Source: Clostridia bacterium (GTDB lineage: Bacteria > Bacillota_A > Clostridia > Oscillospirales > Acutalibacteraceae). Taken from it: 20,909 nucleotides of DNA. Position numbers and translations under genes: made by a program. The notes beneath the pieces were generated by a model that saw only the letters and a program-made list of their open reading frames with translations, did no database searches and was not told where the DNA came from. Positions within the stretch are counted from its first letter, which is position 1, and every line of letters starts with the position of its first letter. This document shows positions 1 to 7,004 of the stretch, piece after piece. The stretch is taken from assembly GCA_017390825.1 (NCBI GenBank), contig JAFPAK010000133.1, positions 1 to 20,909 on the forward strand, read 5' to 3'.

Positions 1-370
1 AAAATCGTTTATTACGCGAACTTTCGATTAAAAAAGGCATTAGATATTTCATCTCAAAAACAGTCTGCTCACTAGAATAAATCAGTTCGGGCAAAACCTT
101 AATAACAATATATGTACTGCCTACATTTTCAAAACGAAGACAATGGTTCTCTCCAGAATTGATTATAACGAGGTCTCCGTCCTTAAAACGATGGCATTTA
201 TCGTTGATATAAACATACCCATCTGTATTAAGCCCATACAGAATTTCAATATATTCATGATAATGATAAACAATATCGAGAAATGGTGTATTAATATTCA
301 TCAAAATGCAATGAACTGGTGATTCTATACCGTTACGACGATATTTAGGCTCATAAATGCCTTTTTCCAT
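1..370 (-). CDS. AraC-family transcriptional regulator, N-terminal part (cut by window edge)
   Basis: The leftward frame begins at ATG 370, with AGGTGA as ribosome site about 7 nt upstream, and stays open for 123 codons to the window edge; the C-terminus lies outside. The protein starts MEKGIYEPKYRR. It has the pattern of an AraC-type sugar-sensing cupin: a HYHEYIEILYG stretch, then a VYIND turn and GDLVIINSGENH, with histidines where this fold has them. The DNA-binding helix-turn-helix domain would be in the missing part, so the AraC assignment rests on the cupin alone. It is divergent from the sugar oxidoreductase operon starting at 496 and shares its control region, so it is probably the local activator or repressor of that operon (inference). 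Confidence 0.8.
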   Translation of the reverse strand, partial: MEKGIYEPKYRRNGIESPVHCILMNINTPFLDIVYHYHEYIEILYGLNTDGYVYINDKCHRFKDGDLVIINSGENHCLRFENVGSTYIVIKVLPELIYSSEQTVFEMKYLMPFLIESSRNKRF

Positions 371-388
371 AATAATTCACCTAACCTT

Positions 389-433
389 TATCAATGACAA
401 AAATTTGATACTTTATATCAAAAATATTATACA
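389..433 (+). promoter_or_regulatory. Divergent promoter with inverted-repeat operator for the 496-4381 operon
   Basis: Rightward, TTGATA (405-410) and TATACA (428-433) are 17 bp apart, a good sigma-A promoter. A perfect inverted repeat, TTTGATA-N5-TATCAAA (404-422), covers the -35 box, and a third TATCAA half-site lies at 389-394. A leftward TATAAT (426-431 on the minus strand) overlaps the rightward -10 and could serve the regulator gene, although its -35 is poor. A second rightward extended -10, TGCTATACT, is at 450-458. Binding by the neighbouring AraC-type protein is inference. Confidence 0.65.
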
Positions 434-495
434 ACATATTTAATCATTATGCTATACTTTATTCAAAAAAATAAAACTTTTTGAGGCGATTTTTT

Positions 496-1578
496 ATGCA
501 CGAAAACAAATTAAAAGTTGCAATTATCGGTTGCGGTAATATTTTCAATGGAGCACATATATACGCATATCTCGATAACAGTGATGTCGAGGTAGTAGCT
601 TTGTGTGATACCGTACTGAAAAAAGCAGAGAAAACTGCAGAAAGATTAGGCGTTGATAAGTCATGCTGCTACGAAAACTACGAAGATGTACTTAACATCA
701 AGGGACTTGATGCAGTTGATATCTGCACACCAAACTATCTTCATTCTATCATTGCTGTTGCGGCATTGAATAAAGGTATTAATGTATTTTGCGAAAAGCC
801 CGATGCTGTTTCGGTAATAGAAGCCGAAAAAATGAAAAATGCTGCTGAGAACTCAGGCAAGATTCTTATGATAATGCGTAACAACCGCTACAACAACTAC
901 TCGAAGTGGCTCAAGCAATATGTAAAGGACGGCAAGATGGGTGAAATCTACACTGCACGCTGTGGATGGCGCAGAAGAAGAGGCATTCCTGGTAAGGGCG
1001 GCTGGTTTACCACCAAGGCTATGTCAGGCGGCGGCCCGCTTATTGACCTCGGTGTTCATATGATCGATCTTGCTATCTGGCTTATGGGAAACCCAAAACC
1101 CGTTTCGGTTTCCGGCTGTACTTATTGCAAATTTGCTGATAACAACGCCGAGTCTGATTCAGTACATGCAAATTTCGGTGAGAAAAAGTCTGACGGCGTG
1201 TTCGACGTTGAGGATCTTGCTATGGGCTTTATCCGGTTTAACAACGGTGCTTGTATGCAGATAGAGTTTTCATGGGCATCCAACATTGAACGTGAAAAGA
1301 ATTTTGTTGAGCTTCGTGGCACAAAGGCTGGCGCTTCAACAGACACAACAGACGATAAATTCAAGGTATTTACCGAAGAAAACGGAAGCATCGTTGACCT
1401 CGTTCCCACTCTGAAAAATGATGCACACGGCACACATATGCAAAATATTCTTCACTTTATTGACGTTGTTAAAAACGGCGCAGAGCCGGATTTTGTTCCT
1501 CAGCAAGGTGTTGAAATAGTAAAAATTCTTGAAGCAATGTATAAATCCGCTGAGCTCGGCAAAGAGATTCAGCTGTAA
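496..1578 (+). CDS. Gfo/Idh/MocA family NAD(P)-dependent oxidoreductase (first copy)
   Basis: A cytoplasmic sugar-type dehydrogenase of 360 residues, the usual family length. The N-terminal Rossmann fold shows VAIIGCGNI (residues 8-16), followed by the family EKP motif (E100-K101-P102) whose lysine is part of the active site. The C-terminal domain carries GGGPLIDLGVHMID (178-191), including the D184-x3-H188 pair expected for catalysis. ATG 496 is preferred over the in-frame TTG at 481 because GAGGCG (483-488) sits correctly before 496 and would lie inside the longer form. It is the first gene of a four-gene operon, 18 bp before the next. Members oxidise or reduce sugars, inositols or glycosides, often at C3. 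The substrate cannot be read from the sequence. Confidence 0.9.
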   Translation: MHENKLKVAIIGCGNIFNGAHIYAYLDNSDVEVVALCDTVLKKAEKTAERLGVDKSCCYENYEDVLNIKGLDAVDICTPNYLHSIIAVAALNKGINVFCEKPDAVSVIEAEKMKNAAENSGKILMIMRNNRYNNYSKWLKQYVKDGKMGEIYTARCGWRRRRGIPGKGGWFTTKAMSGGGPLIDLGVHMIDLAIWLMGNPKPVSVSGCTYCKFADNNAESDSVHANFGEKKSDGVFDVEDLAMGFIRFNNGACMQIEFSWASNIEREKNFVELRGTKAGASTDTTDDKFKVFTEENGSIVDLVPTLKNDAHGTHMQNILHFIDVVKNGAEPDFVPQQGVEIVKILEAMYKSAELGKEIQL

Positions 1579-1596
1579 ATCTTGGAGGTATAAACT

Positions 1597-2562
1597 ATGA
1601 AGCTTGGTGTAATGAATCCTGTACTTAATGCGTATGAATTTGAGGATGCGCTTAAATACCTTAACTCACTTGGTGTACAGTGTATTGAGATAGGCGCAGG
1701 CGGTTTTCCCGGAAATAATCACTTAAAGCCGGAGGAAATCATCAACAACCCTGCAAATGCGCAGACCTATAAAGCGCTTATTCGCAAGTACGGCCTTGAG
1801 ATATCCGCAATTTCCTGCCACGGCAATCCGTTGCATCCGCAAAAAGAAATTGCAGATAAATTTCATAATGAGTTCAAAAATGCTATACTTGCAGCAGAAA
1901 TGCTCGGTGTAGATACGATCATCGGCTTTTCAGGCTGTCCGGGAGACAGTGAAAATTCACTTTATCCCAATTGGGTGACTTGTCCATGGCCGGATGATTT
2001 CACAAAGATTCTAGATTGGCAGTGGAACGAAAAGGTCATCCCGTATTGGAAAGAGATGGCGGCGTTTGCATCAGAGCACGGCATCAAAAAGATTGCGTTT
2101 GAAATGCATCCCGGATTTGTTGTATATAATCCCGAAACGCTGTTGCGTTTGCGTGAAGCAGTTGGTGATATCATCGGTGCAAACTTCGACCCGTCGCATC
2201 TGTTCTGGCAGGGAATTGACCCCGTTGCCGCTATAAAGGAGCTTAAAGGCGCTGTTTACCATTTCCACGCAAAGGATACAAGAATAGATGAGCGCAACAC
2301 GCAGATAAACGGTGTGCTTGATACTAAATCCTACGGTGATATACTCGGTCGTTCATGGCTATTCCGTACAGTCGGCTACGGTCACGGCAAGGAAGTATGG
2401 AATGATATTATTTCAATGCTAAAGGCAACAGGCTATGACGGTGCTATCAGTATTGAGCATGAGGATGCACTTATGAGTCCGAATGAGGGGCTCGAAAAAG
2501 CAATAGAATTTTTGAAAGAAGTGCTTATCTTCCAAAACGCAGGAGAAATGTGGTGGGCATAA
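1597..2562 (+). CDS. Sugar phosphate isomerase/epimerase-like TIM-barrel protein (IolE/AP endonuclease 2 family)
   Basis: A 321-residue xylose-isomerase-like TIM barrel. The expected divalent-metal ligands can be placed: E169 in AFEMHPG, D198 with H201 in NFDPSHLFW, H224 in YHFHAKD, and E287 in ISIEHED. Strands such as CIEIGAGG near residue 30 fit the barrel. The ribosome site TTGGAGG lies about 8 nt before ATG 1597. Relatives isomerise, epimerise or dehydrate sugars and inosose, and some act on 3-keto glycosides made by a partner Gfo/Idh/MocA enzyme. Its place between two such dehydrogenases supports a role on a keto-sugar intermediate, which is inference. The end overlaps or nearly abuts the start of the next gene, suggesting translational coupling. 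Confidence 0.88.
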   Translation: MKLGVMNPVLNAYEFEDALKYLNSLGVQCIEIGAGGFPGNNHLKPEEIINNPANAQTYKALIRKYGLEISAISCHGNPLHPQKEIADKFHNEFKNAILAAEMLGVDTIIGFSGCPGDSENSLYPNWVTCPWPDDFTKILDWQWNEKVIPYWKEMAAFASEHGIKKIAFEMHPGFVVYNPETLLRLREAVGDIIGANFDPSHLFWQGIDPVAAIKELKGAVYHFHAKDTRIDERNTQINGVLDTKSYGDILGRSWLFRTVGYGHGKEVWNDIISMLKATGYDGAISIEHEDALMSPNEGLEKAIEFLKEVLIFQNAGEMWWA

Positions 2563-2567
2563 ATATT

Positions 2568-3635
2568 ATGGAGAAGAGATATAAACTCGGAATTATCGGC
2601 TTTGGCGGTATGGCATACGGCCATTATAAATCTGTTTCGGAGCATCCTGAAGAAAGAGTGGACTGCAAGGGCGTGTTCGATCTGAACTCTGAACGTATGG
2701 AGCTTGCAAAGAAGGAAGGTCTTGTTGCATATCCTTCGCGTGAAGCGTTGCTGTCCGATCCTGAAATAGACATCGTGCTTTGCGCCGCCACAAACGAAGT
2801 GCATAAGGAAATATGTATCGATGCATTGCGTCACGGCAAGCATGTTATATGCGAAAAGCCGGTCACGGTCACTTCTGATGAGTTGCTTGAAGTTATGGCG
2901 GTTGCAAATGAGTGCGGTAAGGTGTTTACAATTGACCAGAACCGTCGTACAAACAAGGATTTTGTGTTGATGAAGCGCAATGTAGAAAACGGATTTATCG
3001 GTAAGCCATATCTGATAGAGAGCCGTGTCGAAGGCTCAAGAGGTATGCCTAAGGGTTGGCGTACAATAAAGGAGCTTGGCGGCGGAATGATGCTTGATTG
3101 GGGCGTTCATCTTATCGATCAGCTTATGTATATGAACAAGTCTAGGGTAACAAGTGTATACTGTAAGATGTTCAGTATAGACTATAAGGAGGTCGATGAT
3201 AACTTCCATCTTACAATGGAGTTTTCTGATGGACTTACCGCCATTATTGAGGTTGCAACCAATAACTATGTCACACATCCCCGTTGGTATGCCTATGGTA
3301 CTGACGGCTCGCTCAGGATTGACGATTGGGAATGCAACGGTGAGCTTGTGCGCGTGGTTGACAAGCAGAATCAGTGGGATGAGGAAATATTCTATACCAA
3401 AGCGGGACCTACTAAAACAATGGCACCCCGCCATCCTGACACAGTTGAGCGTATAGAGTTAACAGAGCCGATGGATGTTGAGGATACGCTTGAAGTAGTG
3501 TACCGTCAGCTTGTAGCAGCCATTGAAGGTGCAGAGCTGAAGATAAAGCCGGAGGAAGCGCTGCGTGTTATAAAGGTAATGGAAGCGGCATTCCGTTCAG
3601 CGGAGGAAAATTCAGTCGTTAAAACTGATATTTAA
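2568..3635 (+). CDS. Gfo/Idh/MocA family NAD(P)-dependent oxidoreductase (second copy)
   Basis: A 355-residue dehydrogenase of the same family as the gene at 496 but clearly divergent in sequence. It shows LGIIGFGGMAYGH (residues 7-19), an EKP motif at 96-98, and GGGMMLDWGVHLID (171-184) with the D177/H181 pair. The start is uncertain. ATG 2568 gives the usual family N-terminus (MEKRYKLGIIG) with a weak GGTGGG ahead of it. GTG 2553 and GTG 2550, inside the end of the isomerase gene, are in frame, and AGGAGAA (2541-2547) is well spaced for 2553. Either choice implies coupling to the upstream gene. Two paralogues in one operon could act at different steps or positions of the sugar, for example oxidation and later re-reduction (inference). 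Confidence 0.9.
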   Translation: MEKRYKLGIIGFGGMAYGHYKSVSEHPEERVDCKGVFDLNSERMELAKKEGLVAYPSREALLSDPEIDIVLCAATNEVHKEICIDALRHGKHVICEKPVTVTSDELLEVMAVANECGKVFTIDQNRRTNKDFVLMKRNVENGFIGKPYLIESRVEGSRGMPKGWRTIKELGGGMMLDWGVHLIDQLMYMNKSRVTSVYCKMFSIDYKEVDDNFHLTMEFSDGLTAIIEVATNNYVTHPRWYAYGTDGSLRIDDWECNGELVRVVDKQNQWDEEIFYTKAGPTKTMAPRHPDTVERIELTEPMDVEDTLEVVYRQLVAAIEGAELKIKPEEALRVIKVMEAAFRSAEENSVVKTDI

Positions 3636-3646
3636 GGAGAATATTT

Positions 3647-4381
3647 ATGATTAGAGTAACTGTTTGGAATGAATTTATACAAGATGGCGCCTGGCAGCAA
3701 AAAGACGTTATCAGACATTATCCACAAGGTATTCATAAATATCTTGAAAGCGTTTTAAACGATGAGTTTGATGTTAAAACTGTTACCCAATTTGATAAAG
3801 ATGGTAATTTAATCGAGAACGCAGGTATTACCAAAGAGCTTTTAGACGATACCGACGTTATGATTTGGTGGGCTCACTGCAAGCATAGCGAAGTGCCGGA
3901 TTCTGCAACAAAAATGGTAGCAGACGCTGTAAGAAGCGGTATGGGTATCATTTTCTTGCACTCTGCTCATTTAGCTAAACCGTTCCAAGCACTTATGGGA
4001 ACATCTTGTACATTACATTGGCGTGAGGATGGCGATTATGAAAGAGTTTGGAATATCGCACCTTCTCACCCAATTACCCAAGGCATTGGCGAATATATCT
4101 ATCTTCCTGAAGAAGAAACTTATGGCGAGCCATTTGGTATTCCTGAGCCGGACAAATTGATATTTATCGGCTCATACGAGGGTGGCGAAGTATTCAGAGC
4201 GGGTTGTTGCTGGCGCAGAGAAAACGGTAAAGTTTTCTACTTCCAACCGGGACACGAGTCTCATGCTACATACCACATTAAAGAGATTCAAACCGTTATT
4301 AAAAATGCTGTAAGATGGTGCGAGCCTACTCTGCGTGAGGATGCGCTCGTTTGTCCGCACGTTACAAAACCGCAGGATTGA
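3647..4381 (+). CDS. ThuA-domain protein (trehalose utilisation family)
   Basis: A 244-residue single-domain protein with the flavodoxin/glutamine-amidotransferase-like fold of the ThuA family (PF06283). Visible family features are VTVWNEF at the N-terminus, the DVMIWWAHCKHSEVPD segment near residues 72-87, GMGIIFLHSAHLAKPF near 100-115, and FYFQPGHESH near the C-terminus. The ribosome site AAGGAGA lies 6 nt before ATG 3647, and the gene starts 11 bp after the second dehydrogenase, as the last gene of the operon. In rhizobia, thuA and thuB (a Gfo/Idh/MocA enzyme) act in trehalose catabolism through 3-ketotrehalose. Here the partner genes match that pattern, but no trehalose-specific evidence exists. 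A terminator follows at 4411. Confidence 0.85.
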   Translation: MIRVTVWNEFIQDGAWQQKDVIRHYPQGIHKYLESVLNDEFDVKTVTQFDKDGNLIENAGITKELLDDTDVMIWWAHCKHSEVPDSATKMVADAVRSGMGIIFLHSAHLAKPFQALMGTSCTLHWREDGDYERVWNIAPSHPITQGIGEYIYLPEEETYGEPFGIPEPDKLIFIGSYEGGEVFRAGCCWRRENGKVFYFQPGHESHATYHIKEIQTVIKNAVRWCEPTLREDALVCPHVTKPQD

Positions 4382-4410
4382 TTTTTGTATTAAAATGTGT
4401 TATATTCTTT

Positions 4411-4446
4411 TCGGGATGCTCTTTTTGAGTATCCCGACTTTTTATA
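4411..4446 (+). terminator. Rho-independent terminator of the oxidoreductase/ThuA operon
   Basis: An 11-bp stem, TCGGGATGCTC against GAGTATCCCGA (one G-U pair), has a TTTTT loop and is followed by CTTTTTAT. It lies 30 bp after the ThuA stop codon and only 13 bp before the radical SAM start. Confidence 0.85.
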
Positions 4447-4458
4447 CGGAGGCTCTTT

Positions 4459-5331
4459 ATGGAATGCAGACTTTGTCCTAGAAACTGTTTGACAGACCGA
4501 AAACAAAAAGTCGGTTTTTGCTCAATTGATGATAAGATATATCTTGCAAAGGCATATCTCCATAAATTTGAAGAGCCGTGTATTTCGGGCACTAACGGCT
4601 CAGGAACTGTGTTTTTCAGCGGGTGCAATATGAAGTGCTGCTTTTGTCAAAATCACTGTATAAGTGCCGAAATGAAAGGGAAAGAAGTATCAGTTCAGCG
4701 CCTTGCCGAAATATTCTGCGAGCTTGAAAGTAAGGGTGCTCACAATATAAACCTCGTCACCGGTACTATGTATGCGGACAAGATAATCACCGCAGCAAAG
4801 CAAGCGGAGATTAATATACCGATAGTGTATAACTGCGGTGGATATGAAAATGTCAGTACCGTTCGTGCGCTCGGCGAGGTAGTGGATATATTTATGCCGG
4901 ATATCAAGTTTTACAGCAGCGAATTAAGCGACCGCTACTGCAAGGCAGTGGATTATTTTGAAAAAGCAATATCCGCGCTTGACGAAATGATAGCTATTGC
5001 AGGTAATCCGGTTATCGATGACGACGGAATTATGCAAAGCGGTGTTATCGTTCGACATCTTGTTATGCCGTCGTGCTATAAGGATTCGTTGAAGATTCTC
5101 GAAATCCTGTATGAAAGATACGGCACAGACAAGTTTTTATTAAGTTTGATGAGTCAGTATGTGCCAAATGGGAATGCAAAGGATCATCCCGAAATAAACC
5201 GAAGGCTGACTACCTTTGAATATGAAAAAGTTATCGATGCGGCAAGCGAATACGGATTTCAAGGGTTTATGCAGGATAGATCAAGCGCAATCGGTGAATA
5301 TATACCTGATTTCGATTTTGAGGGAGTATAA
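4459..5331 (+). CDS. PflX-like radical SAM protein (COG1313 type)
   Basis: A 290-residue radical SAM enzyme. The cluster-binding motif CNMKCCFC gives C56, C60 and C63 in CX3CX2C spacing. The N-terminus has extra cysteines in the family pattern ECRLCPRNC (C3, C6, C10) plus C21 in GFCS, and GTNGSGTVFFSGC precedes the cluster motif. This matches uncharacterised PflX proteins, which resemble pyruvate formate-lyase activating enzyme. ATG 4459 follows CGGAGG at 4446-4451. No glycyl-radical enzyme lies nearby, so the partner or substrate is unknown. The terminator at 4411 stands between it and the upstream operon. I see no convincing promoter of its own, so expression may depend on read-through. Confidence 0.88.
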   Translation: MECRLCPRNCLTDRKQKVGFCSIDDKIYLAKAYLHKFEEPCISGTNGSGTVFFSGCNMKCCFCQNHCISAEMKGKEVSVQRLAEIFCELESKGAHNINLVTGTMYADKIITAAKQAEINIPIVYNCGGYENVSTVRALGEVVDIFMPDIKFYSSELSDRYCKAVDYFEKAISALDEMIAIAGNPVIDDDGIMQSGVIVRHLVMPSCYKDSLKILEILYERYGTDKFLLSLMSQYVPNGNAKDHPEINRRLTTFEYEKVIDAASEYGFQGFMQDRSSAIGEYIPDFDFEGV

Positions 5332-5336
5332 AAACA

Positions 5337-5370
5337 AAAGAGGAAAGACAGTTATCTGTCTTTCCTCTTT
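5337..5370. terminator. Bidirectional terminator between convergent genes
   Basis: A perfect 15-bp stem (5337-5351 with 5356-5370) has a TTAT loop and A/T-rich flanks on both sides. It begins 5 bp after the radical SAM stop codon and ends 13 bp before the stop of the leftward gene at 5384, so it can serve both. Confidence 0.88.
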
Positions 5371-5383
5371 AATTTGCAAAAAA

Positions 5384-5593
5384 TTATTCGGCCGCTTCTT
5401 CCTCAACGGGTTCGTCGCCTTCAAAGTCGCAATCACAGTCGCAGCAATCGTCCATACAGTCGTACTCAAAATACTCCATGTTTTTCTTTTTGTTTATATG
5501 TTTTGTAATAAAGTAAACAGCAGTACCGATTGCAGCAGCGATAACGAGTATGCTTGCGATCAATGTAATAATATTAACCTTATTGTTTTTCAT
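5384..5593 (-). CDS. Small single-pass membrane protein with Cys/Asp-rich tail
   Basis: A 69-residue protein. Residues 7-31 are a hydrophobic segment with no clear cleavage site (likely an uncleaved signal anchor). A basic patch HINKKK (32-37) follows, then an acidic tail. Five cysteines fall within ten residues (C46, C50, C51, C53, C55), alternating with aspartates, and the end is Glu-rich (PVEEEAAE). The AAGGAG ribosome site 8 nt before ATG 5593, the TTGACA promoter at 5625-5653 and the terminator just after the stop show it is a real gene. I do not recognise a named family. Metal binding or disulphide formation by the tail is a guess from composition; by the positive-inside rule the basic patch would put the tail in the cytoplasm. 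Confidence 0.8.
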   Translation of the reverse strand: MKNNKVNIITLIASILVIAAAIGTAVYFITKHINKKKNMEYFEYDCMDDCCDCDCDFEGDEPVEEEAAE

Positions 5594-5624
5594 AAGAATT
5601 CTCCTTGCATCAATTTATATAATT

Positions 5625-5653
5625 ATAATACTATTAATGTTGGAAAATGTCAA
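5625..5653 (-). promoter_or_regulatory. Sigma-A promoter of the 69-residue membrane protein gene
   Basis: On the minus strand TTGACA (5653-5648) is followed after 17 bp by TATTAT (5630-5625). It lies between the rpsT terminator and the small gene, so the small gene is transcribed separately from rpsT. Confidence 0.75.
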
Positions 5654-5663
5654 TATAAAAAAC

Positions 5664-5703
5664 AAAATCTGCCCTTACGCAATTAAAATTGCCGGCAGAT
5701 TTT
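5664..5703 (-). terminator. Terminator of rpsT
   Basis: On the minus strand a 10-bp outer stem (AAAATCTGCC with GGCAGATTTT) encloses a smaller AATT-containing hairpin and is followed by GTTTTTTAT. It starts 8 bp after the rpsT stop codon. Confidence 0.8.
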
Positions 5704-5711
5704 TGTTTATT

Positions 5712-5972
5712 TTACTGTGCTGCGTTGAGCTTTTTAACAAGCGCTGATTTCTTTCTTGCAGCAGTATTTTTGTGCATAAGACCTTTTTGAGCAGCCATAT
5801 CGATCTTCTTAACTGCGAGCTTAACCTGCTCGTTCTTATCAGCAGCTGAAGTTTCGATTGCAACATTTGCCTTCTTAACAGCAGTCTTAAGACTTGAGTT
5901 GTAAGCCTTGTTACGGGCAGTCTTTACAGCGATAACCTTTACACGCTTTTTAGCTGACTTAATGTTCGGCAT
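5712..5972 (-). CDS. rpsT: 30S ribosomal protein S20
   Basis: An 86-residue, Lys/Ala-rich helical protein that binds 16S rRNA in the small ribosomal subunit. It begins MPNIKSAKKRVKV and contains the conserved KGLMHKNTAARKKS region (residues 63-76), and its length is typical for S20. The ribosome site AAGGAGGTG lies about 6 nt before ATG 5972. It is a single-gene unit with a strong promoter (6034-6062) and terminator (5664-5703). The divergent arrangement with the spore protease gene gpr is the one commonly seen in Bacillus and Clostridium genomes, which supports both calls. Confidence 0.98.
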   Translation of the reverse strand: MPNIKSAKKRVKVIAVKTARNKAYNSSLKTAVKKANVAIETSAADKNEQVKLAVKKIDMAAQKGLMHKNTAARKKSALVKKLNAAQ

Positions 5973-6033
5973 CAGGACACCTCCTTATAAAACTTCTCAC
6001 AATACATCGTGAGTCAGAAAACCTGCACAGAAC

Positions 6034-6062
6034 ATATTAACATCTTTTTAAGTAAATTGCAA
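6034..6062 (-). promoter_or_regulatory. Sigma-A promoter of rpsT
   Basis: On the minus strand TTGCAA (6062-6057) is separated by 17 bp from TAATAT (6039-6034). The predicted leader is about 55 nt long before the rpsT start. Confidence 0.78.
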
Positions 6063-6123
6063 GTATTTTTTATGGTTTTTCTCAAAAAATAAGATAAAAT
6101 CGATCTTTTAAGGTGATATTATA

Positions 6124-6975
6124 ATGAATTTTCGCAGCGACCTTTGTATTGAACATCATGAAGCGGCAAAAAAACCGAATGACGGGATCAAAGTTGAAGA
6201 ATTCCAAAATGGGGACATAAAAATAACACGCATAAATGTGTTCAATGAAAAAGGAGAAAAGGAGCTTGGTCGTCCTTGCGGAAATTATATTACTGTGCAG
6301 ACCTCGCCGTTATCCGGTAGTGTGGGGGACGAAGAGGCAAGAGAAGTGATAAGCGAGGAATTAAAGCTGATGCTGCCAAAGAGCGGTTCTGTGCTTATCT
6401 GTGGTATCGGCAATACCGCAATAACGCCCGATGCATTAGGTCCTAAGGTTGCTGACGGAATACTTGCAACACGGCATATTTCTAAAGAGTTATGTGAAAA
6501 GACAGGTCTAGGCGAACTTCGCAGTGTATCAGTGATATCACCGGGGGTACTCGGTCAAACGGGGATAGAGGTTGGCGAAATGCTGTATTCGGTGATAGAT
6601 CGGATATCTCCTTCCTGTGTCATTGCAATAGATGCACTTGCTTCACGCCGACTTTCCCGTCTTGGCTGTACGGTACAGCTTTCAGATACCGGTATTGTGC
6701 CAGGTTCAGGTGTCGGCAATGCAAGAAGTGAATTGAGCAAACGTACGCTTGGAATTCCGGTGATATCCGTTGGTGTGCCGACCGTTGTTGATGCAGGAAC
6801 TTTGGTGTATGACCTTACAGGTAAGCAATGTGTTGACTCTGCGGCGCTTATGATGATAACACCAAAAGAGGTTGATCTGCTTATCTCACGTGCGGCAAAG
6901 CTTATTTCTCACGCAATAAACTGCACCTTGCAGCCGCATATATCTCCTGAAGATATGCTGATGATAACTGCATAA
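6124..6975 (+). CDS. gpr: Spore germination protease GPR (peptidase family A25)
   Basis: A 283-residue endopeptidase that degrades small acid-soluble spore proteins during germination. Diagnostic stretches are the N-terminal FRSDLCIEHHE, GIGNTAITPDALGPKV (residues 94-109), AIDALASRRL and LSDTGIVPGSGVGN (187-200). D103 and D170 fit the two aspartates known to be essential in Bacillus megaterium GPR (D127 and D193) by motif and spacing. The ribosome site AAGGTGA lies 7 nt before ATG 6124. The protein is shorter than Bacillus GPR (about 370 residues), lacking about 24 residues before D103 and about 65 at the C-terminus, so a removable propeptide is not evident. Sigma-G control is expected from the family, but I cannot place a confident sigma-G promoter upstream. 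It implies a sporulating ancestry. Confidence 0.95.
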   Translation: MNFRSDLCIEHHEAAKKPNDGIKVEEFQNGDIKITRINVFNEKGEKELGRPCGNYITVQTSPLSGSVGDEEAREVISEELKLMLPKSGSVLICGIGNTAITPDALGPKVADGILATRHISKELCEKTGLGELRSVSVISPGVLGQTGIEVGEMLYSVIDRISPSCVIAIDALASRRLSRLGCTVQLSDTGIVPGSGVGNARSELSKRTLGIPVISVGVPTVVDAGTLVYDLTGKQCVDSAALMMITPKEVDLLISRAAKLISHAINCTLQPHISPEDMLMITA

Positions 6976-7000
6976 AAAGGGTAGCAAAGTGCTACCCTTT
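6976..7000. terminator. Terminator between gpr and the broken surface-protein gene
   Basis: An 11-bp perfect stem (AAAGGGTAGCA with TGCTACCCTTT) has a 3-nt loop. The T-run is better on the minus strand (CCCTTTTTATG), so it ends the leftward unit well and gpr less well. Confidence 0.75.
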
Positions 7001-7004
7001 AAAA

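Noticed and set aside
481..495. Earlier TTG start for the first dehydrogenase
   Set aside because: It would place the GAGGCG ribosome site inside the coding region and adds residues not expected before the Rossmann fold; ATG 496 fits better.
2433..2843. Leftward 136-codon frame across the isomerase/dehydrogenase junction
   Set aside because: It is antisense to two well-recognised genes and shows no ribosome site or recognisable domain.
5996..6013. Hairpin CTCAC/GTGAG in the rpsT leader as an autoregulatory site
   Set aside because: Only five base pairs with an 8-nt loop; too weak to claim without conservation.
6063..6091. Sigma-G promoter for gpr
   Set aside because: A GTATT-like -35 exists, but no convincing -10 at the right distance; expected from the family but not supported here.
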